Part shown: in pieces, positions 10,095 to 20,616 of the stretch | How the letters are laid out: each line of letters begins with the position of its first letter | Numbering within the stretch: position 1 is the first letter of the stretch | Source: Cudoniella acicularis | Lineage: Eukaryota; Ascomycota; Leotiomycetes; Helotiales; Helotiaceae | Direction: 5' to 3' | NCBI GenBank assembly: GCA_013054445.1 | Contig: JAAMPI010000769.1 | Span: forward strand, 1-26,321 | Length of the DNA: 26,321 bases | The notes under the pieces: generated by a model | The model's input: the letters and a program-made list of their open reading frames with translations, nothing else | The model's database searches: none | What the model was told of the DNA's origin: nothing | Position numbers and translations under genes: made by a program

Positions 10095-11982
10095 TTATTC
10101 TCTTCCAGAAGCAGTTGCAGTTCCCGCTAGGTTACCAGAGATGGAGTTCTTTTTCCCTTTGCGCTGCCGTGCTTCTACTTCGGCGCGTACTTCCCCTACG
10201 AGCTCTTCGAAGTCCTTTTGTGGCTCGGCGGGAAGACCTAGGACGGGATGGTTGCTGGTGAGGCTGTCGGTGCTTGTGCTTCGTTTGAGGTCGGGTCTCT
10301 GGGGTGTACCAGCGCGGCTATTGAGAGTTTTGATTAAGAATGCTTGGCAGGTGATGCAAAGAAGGCTGATGCAAGAGCTGTGCCAATAACGCCGTAGAAG
10401 TACACCCTGGCCCAGACAAGGAAGGAGGCCGGGAGGGTGAGTAGGACAAAAGGAGCGGTTACGAAGGAGAAGCCAATTTGGGTTACGAGCCAAGAGAAGA
10501 TATCGTAGTATATCTTATAAGACGTTGGCTCGGAAGTTTTAGGATCTAGGAAGAGAGGGCGGAAATAACGACGACAGTCTTGGAGTTCAGTTAGCAGAAG
10601 TCAAATAGACAGAAATTCAAATAACCTACTCTTAGCTACTGTTTGAACGAAACTCGCAAGAACGAAGGTCAAGTAATAGCCTGGGTAGAACCCGTGCCAA
10701 AAAGCGCTAGTAGTAAAAGTAGCCATACTAGCCCTAAAACCAGGCTTCTTACCGCGTGGCGTAACGCGGAGGTATACGTAGTTGCGAAGCCAATTGTTGG
10801 TATTGATGTTCCAGCTTCCCAGATAGGCTCGAGTGTTTTGAGCGGATTCAACACCCCATGGACTCACGTTTCTTAGCCTGTCCCAGCTAATCTTTCCAGT
10901 GATCGGGTCAATTCCCATATAACCCAGACCGGAGAGGATACAAGATCCTTCTGTTAAGGTCCACACGCCATAATACTTTAGACGACTCGTGACTCCAAGC
11001 ATATAGAGCACCCATACTCTGCGGAAGAGGCCATAGGTCATATAAGTGTCACCGAGAAGTAAATCAGGATAATACAAGCTAGATAGCTTCAAATAGAGAA
11101 GAATCCAAAACATCCCAGCTGCTGCTTTCCATGCCGCAGGTGTTCCACTTCGAGGAATCTTTCTCTTCTTCCGAGTAGGTGGTTTCTTTGAAGGATCCGT
11201 TCCAGCTGGAACCTCGAACATAGTGGTTTCAATCCAGCGCCTATAGTCCACATAGTCGAAGGGGGGGCCGGCCATGAGGGATGGGAAGAACATAACATAT
11301 CCAGCAAAATCCAGCATGCTTGGCAATTTCTTAATAGCCCTCTCCTTTTGGAAGTCAGACAAGTCCTTCTCGGGAAGTCGTCCATCGGCCACGTTCCAAC
11401 AAAAAGCCGTGAGCTTCATAACCAAGACCATTTGTGCACCTGTTATATCGATCGTTCCTGGATCGTTGGCAAACTGTCTCGCAAGCTGGTTGATAGATAG
11501 GTGACCCATGCAAAAGACAAAGCCAATCCATGGCATGAACGGTCCTTGTACATATTGTGCGATGCAATAGGCTCCAACAGAGCTAATTGCCAGCGTTCGA
11601 GCTCCGGCCCATAAATCGAAGAGTCCTACAAGATAAAACGTGGAAACTCTACTGAATATTAGCAAATGAGCTGCAAGTCTTTGTTCCTTAAAACTGACCC
11701 GATTATGAAAATATTCTTCAGAGCTGGGCTTTTATCTGGCACACGCTTGAGCAGCCCAGCAAGGGGATATGAGAGAAGAAACGAGGTTATGAGCTTGACT
11801 GAAATTGTCTTAGTACGCGATTTTATGAGATCTTCGGGATATTTTAGTCTCGGAGAGGAACAACATACGCTCATCTGTAGAAGCTCCCAAGATGCCAGCG
11901 ACATACTGGAACGCTATTGATGTCAGAGGCAGGTGCGCAAAGATATTTTTAGGCTCTTACGGATGTTGATGTAGGGCAACAT
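10095..11982 (-). CDS. ALE1: Lysophospholipid acyltransferase Ale1 (MBOAT family), with apparent C-terminal frameshift
   Basis: Model: exons 11982-11961, 11913-11869, 11798-11699, 11651-10630 and 10578-10095, with introns of 47, 70, 47 and 51 nt. The protein starts MLPYINIPFQYVAGILGAST. It contains the membrane-bound O-acyltransferase signatures WNINTNNWLRNYVY and WHGFYPGYYLTFV, with the probable catalytic His at about residue 375. The family acylates lysophosphatidyl-ethanolamine, -choline and others at sn-2 in the ER. Exon 5 begins NCRRYFRPLFLDPKTSEP after an AAG acceptor. Its conserved frame runs to FFASPAK at about 10343 and then meets TAA at 10336-10334. The next frame continues at once with FLIKTLNSR and an Ale1-like tail (LGLPAEPQKDFEELVGEV) to the stop at 10095. 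One base is therefore missing near 10340-10346. There is no GT in between for an intron. As read, the protein ends at 477 residues; about 557 would be expected. Sequencing error or a real truncation are both possible. Confidence 0.88.
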
Positions 11983-12436
11983 AGTGTTGTTGGAAGGTCC
12001 TTGTAGAGGTTATCGTATCTCCATCTGCAATGCTATATTCGTGGAAGGTGTCCCACTAGGAAACACGTTGAGTTGGGGAAGAAGCACAACTTTTGAGGCG
12101 GTTGTGGCCGTCGCTAGCCTTGAGCACGGGGTGCAGCCAGATCCTACGATCCCTGTTGCGCAGTTCTGCGGGAAACGTCGACAGCTAGCTACCTCGCGTC
12201 CCAAGGTACTGGATGTGTTTTAGAGAGCTGTTCATTATTCAGACCCGCACAACCGTCGACCACCAAGCCCACCTCAGTCTCAGTCTCCAGAGGGGCCTAC
12301 CTTGAGTCATTCGAAGAGCCACATTTTGCGCAGCAGTAGTCACGGCAGCAATCGTAACGAACTCTCGAGGGAGATGACCACATCAGGTGGACCTTGACCC
12401 GTCTTGCGCCTTTGAATTCGAGGACGAATAGCCAGG
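11983..12436. promoter_or_regulatory. Shared divergent promoter region of ALE1 and VPS45
   Basis: The 454 bp between the two start codons must carry both promoters. It contains a cagtctcagtctcc repeat near 12275, close to the VPS45 start. I see no clear TATA box. Open frames on both strands here are short and show no domain. Confidence 0.5.
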
Positions 12437-14269
12437 ATGGATGTCGTGCAAGCTGTGTCAGGATACATCTCGAAGATGGTGTCTGCCGGGGACAGCGCCT
12501 CGGGGACATCATCTGCGAAAATGAAGATTCTCCTCCTGGATAGCGATACTGTGTCGATTGTTTCCACCGCAATCACGCAGTCAGCCTTGCTGAATCACGA
12601 GGTCTACCTCATCGACCGACTAGACAATCAGAACCGCGAGAAGATGCGCCACTTGAGATGCTTATGCTTCGTTCGACCGTCCGCAGATTCAATACAATTC
12701 TTAATCGACGAATTTCGAGATCCAAAATATGGTGAATACAACATATATTTCAGCAACGTGGTGAAGAAGTCTTCCCTTGAAAGGCTAGCAGAAGCGGACG
12801 ACCATGAGGTAGTTCGGTTGGTTCAGGAGCATTTTGCAGATTACATTGTGGTCAATCCGGATTTATTTACATTGGATATTGGATTTCCGAGACAGCGAAT
12901 ATGGAGTACAAGCCCAGATATGTGGAATACGGACGCTTTGCAGCGCGCTACTGAGGGCATAATTGGGGTCTTGTTGTCCTTGAAGAAGAAACCGTTGATA
13001 CGGTATGAGAAGAATAGTCTCCTAGCTAAGAAATTGGCAATAGAGGTTCGATATCACATAACGCAGGAGGACCAGTTATTCGATTTCCGGAAGGTCGATA
13101 CCCCTCCAATATTATTGATATTGGATCGAAGAGATGATCCTATTACTCCTCTATTGACCCAATGGACGTACCAGGCGATGGTTCACGAACTTCTTGGTAT
13201 ACAGAATGGAAGGGTGGATTTGAGTGATGTTCCAGATGTCAGACCCGAGCTGAAGGAAGTGGTACTATCCCAGGATCAAGACCCTTTCTTCAAGAAGAAC
13301 ATGTACCTCAATTTTGGAGATCTTGGCGGCAACATCAAGGATTATGTTGAACAATATCAATCCAAGACTAAGAATAGTTCTAATATCGAGTCCATAGCGG
13401 ACATGAAGCGCTTTATAGAAGAGTACCCAGAATTTCGAAAGCTTTCTGGAAATGTTAGCAAACATGTCACTCTTGTTGGAGAACTAAGCCGAAAGGTTGG
13501 AGCTGAGAACTTACTTGAAGTCAGTGAGGTGGAACAAAGCTTGGCATGTAATGACAATCATGCCAACGATTTGAGAGTACGGGATCCTGAAAAAAAAGAT
13601 TTTTGGCCTTGCTAACACTTAATATAGAATGTCCAACAGCTCATTCAGTCACCAACAGTTACTCCTGACTCAAAGTTGCGACTGGTTGCACTCTACTCGC
13701 TGCGATACGAAAAGCACCCGTCCAATGCGTTACCTGTCCTGGTCGACTTGCTAAGCGCAGCTGGGAACGTTCCTCAAAGGCGCATTGATCTAATAGCTAG
13801 ACTCCTCATCTACCACTCCTCTCTTCAGCAAACACAGTCTGCCGGTGGTATTTCTGACATGTTCGAATCGGCCGGCATATTTTCTGGTGCAAGGGGTCGT
13901 TTTAAGGGTCTCAAAGGCGTGGAAAACGTTTATACACAACATTCCCCTCGGCTTGAATTGACACTTCAAAACCTCATCAAGGGACGACTTCGTGATCAAC
14001 AATACCCTTTCGTGGAAGGTGGTGGCTCCACTCGAGATAAGCCTCAAGACATTGTTGTATTCATCGTGGGCGGTGTCACGTTTGAGGAGGCCAAGAGTGT
14101 CTCCCAAATCAATGCTTCGTCTCCAGGAATAAGAGTCGTACTTGGTGGCACTTGCGTGCATAATAGCACAACATTTTTAGAGGAAATGGAAGACGCGGTG
14201 TCTTCATGGCCGGAGCCAGCACCAACAACTGCTGCGGGGCGTTTACGAAAAGAAACTGGGAGGCGGTAG
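12437..14269 (+). CDS. VPS45: Vacuolar protein sorting protein Vps45 (Sec1/Munc18 family)
   Basis: Model: exon 12437-13576, intron 13577-13627 (51 nt, branch GCTAAC, acceptor TAG), exon 13628-14269; 593 residues, close to the 577 of the yeast protein. The whole length is a Sec1-like domain: MDVVQAVSGYISKM at the N-terminus, LDRRDDPITPLLTQWTYQAM (the highly conserved SM-protein motif), YLNFGDLGGNIKDYV, ACNDNHANDL at the exon junction, then LRLVALYSLRYE and DIVVFIVGGVTFEEAK in the last domain. By family, Vps45 binds the syntaxin Tlg2 and controls SNARE assembly for Golgi-to-endosome traffic. The ATG at 12437 gives the usual N-terminus and no other start competes. The gene is divergent from ALE1 and its 3' end converges on the oxidoreductase pseudogene 173 bp away. 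It is intact. Confidence 0.95.
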
Positions 14270-14442
14270 GAGGCGGTGACAATTTTTGATGAGTGAGCGC
14301 TGGAGTCTGGCGTCAGGTCTGCCAACATATCGATAGAATTGTGTACCAAAATTCTTTACAGCAATATTACACATGAAAACGCCACATGTTAGCTCCTACC
14401 CTGCGCCTTCTTAAGCCCCTTCGAAACCTTCATCTCTCGACC

Positions 14443-16490
14443 CTAATTATGCTTCTGTTTTCTTCTCTTCTGCTCTGCGTTATATTTGACGCCCTGGGAA
14501 ACAAGCAAGTACTTGCTAAAGAGGTCTTCTGCGAAGTCATAAAATTTGACGTAATCGGCACCAAGTCTATATGCAGCAGCAATTCCACTGATACAGGCTA
14601 GCTCATGCATGTTCTGTATTAAATTCCTGGGTCAGTATGTCTTTTCCTTCTACACATTGACATACGAATTTGCTATCACTCACAACTAAGGTCCAGGAAC
14701 CTGCAAACCAAGTATGGTTCTTTCCGTTCAAGAACATCATACCTATTTCTCAGTCAATACTATGTTCGACACTTCGAAATTTGGGTTCGCGAGATCATAC
14801 CAGGAACTACCCTCACATAATGCTGCTACCTATGTCCCAGCTGATGCCACCACTTTCTCTCAATAATTTTACTCTCATCAATCTCCTCCATCGTCCACAA
14901 CTCTCGATTCTCCTTGTCCAAAAAGATACTTTGAAACACATGGTTCTCATATTTCACGGGTGCAACCCGAGCATCATGATCCATCCGGAATTGATGTTGG
15001 TAGTTGGTACAATCAAACGACATTTCTATCTTCTTCGGATCCTCCTTGTAGGATTTCGTGTAATACATTGGTCTAAGCCAACAAGGTTCATCATCTACTC
15101 CTCGTTCTCCTTTGGAAAGACAATCTGGTCTTTTTGTGCTTGGGATTTTGGCTCGGCGCAGGGTTCGGGACTGAAGTGAGTCTCGTAGTGTTTTTGGAAA
15201 TACTCATGGTCCGAATATGTGATCGTTATATCGTCATAGAATTTTGCTCCTCCGAGTACGAAATTTTCTTTGTAGCTTGTTGTACGACCAAGGAACTTGA
15301 GAGCATCATCAGCCAGCACGCACATTACGAGTTCATCGAAGGTTTCAGTGGTTGTTGATGGTCCGGTATTTTCTCCTCTTCGGTCTTTGGCTTCGGGGTC
15401 AAAGGGGCGGGTTTGGAGTATGATGCCTTTGGAGTTGCGCTGCAAGATGGCTGTCACGTCTGTCTGGAGGCGTATGTCTACCCCATTTACCATGAGGTCC
15501 TGGCGCCAATCTCATAGAAGTTATGGAGGTTAGGGAAGGTGACCATAGTTGGAAGATTTGGAAGGGGAGTGTCGGGATCATAATCCTAAAGCTTCATGTT
15601 TGGATCATCGAATTTATCTTTCCAAGACTGCGCAAGAAACGTTTGCTGTCTGATTTCCAGTTCCAAGGAAAAGTGCAATTAAGGGGAAGACCATCTTATC
15701 GCCAAAGTCTTTGCTGAAGAAGAACATTCGGAGCATAACTTTGGTAGGGATTATTCCTAGGATAGGCATTGTCCATTTGATGATTTTGAAGACTTTTCTG
15801 AATTTCTTGATATCGGAGGAGAATCGTTCAACTAGAGGGCTGGGGAAACAATTCGTCCAGAATCCATCAAGTCTTTTGCCAAAGGCTACCTAGAGCTTGA
15901 TTTCTTGCAGTTCATGGCCATAAGTACGAAAGAAGTTGAAAGTGTGTTTGAATATCTTGGGTCGTCAGAAAATATTGTCAAAACTATCGGAAAGCTTACA
16001 GCTGATCCTCCTTGTACGCCATTGTTCATCCAATCTGTTTCATACTTATTCTTATCAATAGATATGAAAGTTGCTTGGCCACCTGTTATGGCCATTCGTT
16101 CTATGATGGTGACTTTGAACTTGTCGGGGTGCTGCGCCAGGGTTGCTGCACATGACTGATGAATGACAGTGATCAGCTTTACTTGAAATTGACATATTTT
16201 TGAAGTTAAAAAATTTATAACCAGAGATGGACTCTGCTCAGTTAGGGGACAAAAACATACCATGCCTGCAGCACCTGCGCCGATTATAACTACGTTTTTT
16301 CTCTTCCGTTCCGCTATTGTGTTGTAACTCAAAGCCAATGCCACCAAATATTTCCGCAGCCCAAAATGCTCCTTGAATTCCTCCCTAGAGCAGAATTGTT
16401 TGAAAAGGCAGGAAATCAAAAGATGTATTTTCTGATTTACTGAGGCAAGGGTGACTTATTATCTGGAGAGATATCAAACGTTGGAGTAGT
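14443..16490 (-). pseudogene. Broken FAD/NAD(P)-dependent oxidoreductase (amine-oxidase-like)
   Basis: The Rossmann motif NVVIIGAGAAGM is followed by SCAATLAQHPDKFKVTIIER, TDWMNNGVQGGS, a long middle section and a C-terminal NMHELACISGIAAAYRLGAD, an FAD-binding oxidoreductase layout. Five introns can be read: 16440-16385, 16260-16156, 15999-15956 (AAG acceptor), 14800-14743 and 14683-14614. The end is QKHN plus TAG at 14445-14443. Lesions: TAG at 15892-15890 (after QEIKL), one extra base near 15612-15618, TAG at 15588-15586 (in KL*DYDPD), one missing base near 15510, one missing base near 15105-15111, TAG at 14828-14826 (in GHR*QHYVR), and no in-frame ATG before TPTFDISPDNKSP at the 5' end. 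All splice sites remain usable, so decay looks recent. Substrate unknown. Some indels could be assembly errors. Confidence 0.85.
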
Positions 16491-17256
16491 TCAATTGAGA
16501 CAACATCACTTCTAAACGTCACGACTTGCTAGAACCCAGTGCTGTTCGCACAGGGCCTCCATAGCGCTTCTAGCCTAGATTCGGGCACTAACCTCGCTAA
16601 TTTCCTTTGATTCCAGCCACCTGGGAGTGCTACGATGGGCTTTGATCAGTAATGGCTGATTCAGCGCATTTTAATTGGAATATCAACAGTCGCTCCGCTG
16701 TCTTCTAAATCACAAAATTTTAAACACCCAGACAGCTAATCCCTTTCACCATGCTAAAGACTTTGTTTAATTGGACTTCAACTTCACAGCTGACTCAGCT
16801 GCCTTCTTTGAACCTGGAACCCTAACCGATCACGAGACCTCGTGTAAACCGGAATAATCCCGAGGGCGCGTTCACGACTTCCCAAGTCTCCTTCATGTCG
16901 CAAACTGTGAAAAGATTTATCGATCAGCATCAACAACACGAGAAGACAAACAAAGCCTCGTCTGCCGAACGAGATCCCTTGAACAGCTAGTCCAAATATT
17001 TCGCAGACTTTGAATGATTCTGCGTCACGTGCGGCTCTTCAATAATTGCCTTGGTCGAGAAGAGAAGGAGCTTCTTCGCAGCGAACTTTTTCAACAGGCA
17101 TTCAGGCTCAGCTTGGTAAATTCTAATCTGCCACTGCAGTCATCAAAATCTTTGTTCATCACTAACTTTCTTGAAGTCAAAGGGCTCTTGCTATCGAAGT
17201 TCACTTCTTGCAATTATCCCTCAATCTACTTGCAAAGCTTCTTAAAACCAGGCACA
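16491..17256. other. Divergent upstream region between the oxidoreductase pseudogene and TDP1
   Basis: About 0.77 kb. The frame of TDP1 is open upstream to 17014, but that part shows no Tdp1 homology, and the ATG at 17257 starts a typical acidic tail. I treat the region as promoter and 5' leader. A CT-rich stretch lies at about 16795-16890. No RNA gene or other coding signal is recognised. Confidence 0.5.
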
Positions 17257-20200
17257 ATGTCTGAATCAGATGATGAAGATATGAGAATTGCTATTGCTCT
17301 GTCTCTAGGACAGCCCTGGCCTCCTAAACCAGACAAAGAAGTTATTGACCTTGTGAGTGACTCGGACGAAGATGATGATGATGATCTCAATGCTCCTATG
17401 GCCTTTAGACAAGTCTCCTCTCGAAACAATCCTAGCAGAAAGAAAGACTCTGTGCAAAATAATAGTAGCGCTGGAAGTGGAAGTCAGGAGGGTAAGTCAA
17501 GAAGGCACCAGACTGAGATAGACTCTAGCAAAACTGAAGCTAAGATTTATCAGAAAATAACCTAACGTCGAAGAAGACAAGCCTAAAGTCTGATGGTATT
17601 GCTGAAAGATTTAAAGCAAAAGAAGATGGAAAGTTGGAGAAAGTCAATAGAGTCTCAACTCCATCTAACACGAACTCGGCACCAGAAAATGCGATATGGA
17701 GAGGCAACAGCGGCACGAACCCATCAACCCCCGAAATGGGCGGCAGCAAAAAGAGAGAAGAACTGCCCACTAAAGAGTCCATTGCTTCGGGCGAACCCGT
17801 ACAAAAGCCATCAACAATACATGGTCTTCTTGGATTAAACCGCAAGGAGATGGAGGATGCACGCTTAGCCCGATTACAACGCCACAGACAACAGGCTGAG
17901 AGGTTAAACGAAATTCCCAGAGACGAAGTTGACAGAAAGAGAAGAGCATCAACATCACCTCCAGTCCCTAGCAGTAGAGAAGGAAAGCAGTCGAAGGCAA
18001 AGCTGTCGCATACTGCATCAGTAAATAACAACACTGAAAATTCGGGAGAAGCCTTGCCACATCGGACACTATCACATACTACACCAATAAACAACAGCGC
18101 TAAAAATTCGGGAGAAGTCTTGCCACAATGGACACAACAAACAAACTCGAAGCTTCAATATCCAGATGGCGTTGTGAAAAAGACATGGGCCTACGGTTTT
18201 CCCAGGACCGGGGATGATATCAAGATTGAAGAAGTTCTACAAAAGGCGGACCTCGAACTAGCTGTACTAAGTGCTTTCCAAATTGATCATGACTGGATAC
18301 AAAGCAAGCTTGATCCGAAGACTAAAGTTATGTGGGTTGTTCAGGCTAAAGACGAAGCTGCGGTATGTAGCGCTTTTAATACATCGTTGGAATTCTTGCC
18401 ATATGACAGTTCCGTCTCGGACTAGTTATATGATTTAGATCAGCTGCTGACAGTCGACAGAAAAACGCCATACGCCATAACGCAGATGAGAACTACAAGT
18501 TTTGTTTCCCGTCTATGGAAGGACAGATATATTGCATGCATTCTAAGCTGCAACTACTGTCATACCCTACTCACCTTCGGATCGTGGTCCCGAGTGCTAA
18601 CCTTGTGCCGTATGTAAGTGACCAGAATATTCAACACATTTCATAATCAAGACTTGGACACAGGATCTAGGCCCTGTTCTTAGGGTCTTCTTTTACCATG
18701 GCCAATGACAATGAGTTTGACGGTTGTCCCATGAAAACATATTGAAATGACTAACAACATTTCTATAGGATTGGGGCGAGACAGGCGTAATGGAAAATGT
18801 ACGTGCTATCAGCAAATTACATTCTGCTCCATTATTGAGTGTACATCTGGCTGACTTCTTCAGATTTGTTTTTTGATAGACCTCCCTAGACGCCCAGAAG
18901 GCCAACTCACGGACCCTATAGACTACACTTTCTTCGAGGCAGAGTTAACATACTTTCTCAAAGCAATGGGTCTCAAGCAGAGCATAATTGACAGCCTGAG
19001 AAAATTCGACTTCTCCCGCACAGCCCCATATGCATTTGTTCACTCGATGTATGTATCCCCCCCTGTGAAACCGGCAAATATCTTTTGACCACTCATCTAG
19101 TGGGGGAGCACATAGCGGGTCGGATTTCAAACGTACAGGATATTGCGGGCTCGGAACTGCGGTTCAGAAACTCGGTCTACAGACCGAGCAAGACCTAAGT
19201 ATCGACGCCATAGTATGCTTGCCCCATCTCAAACTCTACCCCTGTCCAGTTCTTTAGCTTACACGGACGAAGTCAGGGTCTATCGGTAAAATCGACATCG
19301 ACTTCATGAAGGCGATGTACTTGGCTCTGCAAGGTAAACAAGACATCTCATTCTAGCCCCCTGCATAGATTGGGCGGCAGTGATGACCTTGCAATGATCC
19401 TGGTCCCCCCCCCCCTCCAACAAATATGGGTGAATACTGTCGAGAGCTGGGTTTGCCAAGTGAGCAAGGATCAGACAGACGCTCTCCAGAGTTTCTCCGA
19501 GTCCGAAGTGTAGTGCGGCCAAAGTTTGATGACGATAAACTGATATGTGAATATTATAGGGGATAATGGTTTAACTGAGTATGAATGTCGAACAACACTA
19601 CCACGCACACGCCCTGAAAGACGTAAATTACCGGAGGACATCAAAAGACTCTTTCGAATATATTTTCCATTAAAGGAAACTGTGGCCAAGAGTAAAGGTG
19701 GAATTGAAGTACGTTTACCCAACAAACTGGAAACCAAGATCTTAACTAAAATGCGCCTTTCAGGCAGGGGGTACCGTTTGCATGAAGTCACATTGTAAGT
19801 TCTCAAAATTACCTGACAGTAATCGCTTTCCTCTTCCGGAAAGACATTTGGACTTGGAGCAACCCCGGACTTCTCGAACTGGGAATGCTGACCTCCAATA
19901 TCTTGCAGGGTTTGATGGCGATGCGTTCCCACGAGAGCTCTTCCGCGATTGCGAAAGCCGAAGGACGGGCCTGTTAATGCACAGCAAGATGATATTTGTA
20001 CGACCATACCAGGCCCTACGCGATGGCGCGGTGGCTTGGGCATACGTGGGCAGCGCAAATTTTTCAGAGGCTGCTTGGTGAGTCCTGTTCCGTTCTCTTG
20101 TCCCAAGACTTCAGTCTAGAACAACAACTCTTGGTTCAATTGATAGTTCAAACGAGGCCGGGTTACCTCCTGTCAGCTCTCTGGCTCGGGTACTGTCGCC

Positions 20201-20616
20201 TTGTTCTTCATTGACTTCCTACGAGTCCGAGACCGTTCATCGCCGTCCGATGTGGAGTTTTGTCAGAATCATGACAAACGCGTAAGACGTGTCCTTGCAA
20301 CATTCCAGCCACATGTAACATCTGAAGTGTATTTCTCGGCATCTGATAATGTAAAGATTATTGGAAGCCTCGCTAACTTTATATAACCATAAACAGGGGC
20401 CGGCTAGTCAAGGACCAGAAAACAAAAAAGCCCAAGCTTAACTGTCGAAATTGGGAGTGTGGTGTTATTGTCCCCATTACTGCCAACGAATCAAGCGGGA
20501 ATCAAGAAAGTCCGGCCAGTATGGACGTATTCGGTAGCCGCGTTCCTGTGCCGATGACTGTTCCTGGCAAAGAATACGAGGGAAGAAGACCATGGTTTTT
20601 CAACGAATATAATTGA
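17257..20616 (+). CDS. TDP1: Tyrosyl-DNA phosphodiesterase 1 (Tdp1) with UIM and SIM motifs
   Basis: Eleven exons: 17257-17491, 17554-18362, 18461-18613, 18769-18798, 18864-19048, 19101-19212, 19273-19333, 19560-19708, 19764-19794, 19909-20077, 20397-20616; 717 residues in an unbroken frame. Tdp1 hydrolyses the 3'-phosphotyrosyl bond of stalled topoisomerase I and other 3' adducts in the nucleus. Both HKD half-sites are present: MHSKLQLL with SANL (His375, Lys377, Asn395) and MHSKMIFVRP with GSANFSEAAW (His613, Lys615, Asn639). Before them lie GFPRTGDDIKIEEVLQ and VQAKDEAA; the protein ends RRPWFFNEYN. The tail has a ubiquitin-interacting motif (DDEDMRIAIALSL, 5-17) and a SUMO-interacting motif (VIDLVSDSDE, 29-38), then about 240 low-complexity residues. 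Intron 6 (19213-19272) ends in AAG. Introns 7 (226 nt) and 10 (319 nt) are much longer than the rest. The model is by eye, but every junction restores family sequence. Confidence 0.93.
19405..19415 (+). repeat. C11 homopolymer inside TDP1 intron 7
   Basis: Eleven consecutive C residues within the unusually long 226-nt seventh intron (19334-19559). A C7 run also lies in intron 5 near 19056-19063. Such tracts are prone to length errors in sequencing. Confidence 0.9.

Noticed and set aside
14670..15179. 169-codon plus-strand frame
   Set aside because: It is antisense to the oxidoreductase pseudogene, whose minus-strand reading carries the conserved motifs.
17014..17256. Upstream extension of the TDP1 reading frame
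   Set aside because: The frame is open, but the residues show no Tdp1 similarity; ATG at 17257 begins the expected acidic UIM-bearing tail.
17540..18094. 184-codon minus-strand frame with Leu/Ser-rich sequence
   Set aside because: Antisense of TDP1 exon 2; no domain seen, and the plus strand gives family sequence.
19471..20106. 211-codon minus-strand frame
   Set aside because: Lies across TDP1 exons 8-10 and their introns on the opposite strand and has no recognisable domain.
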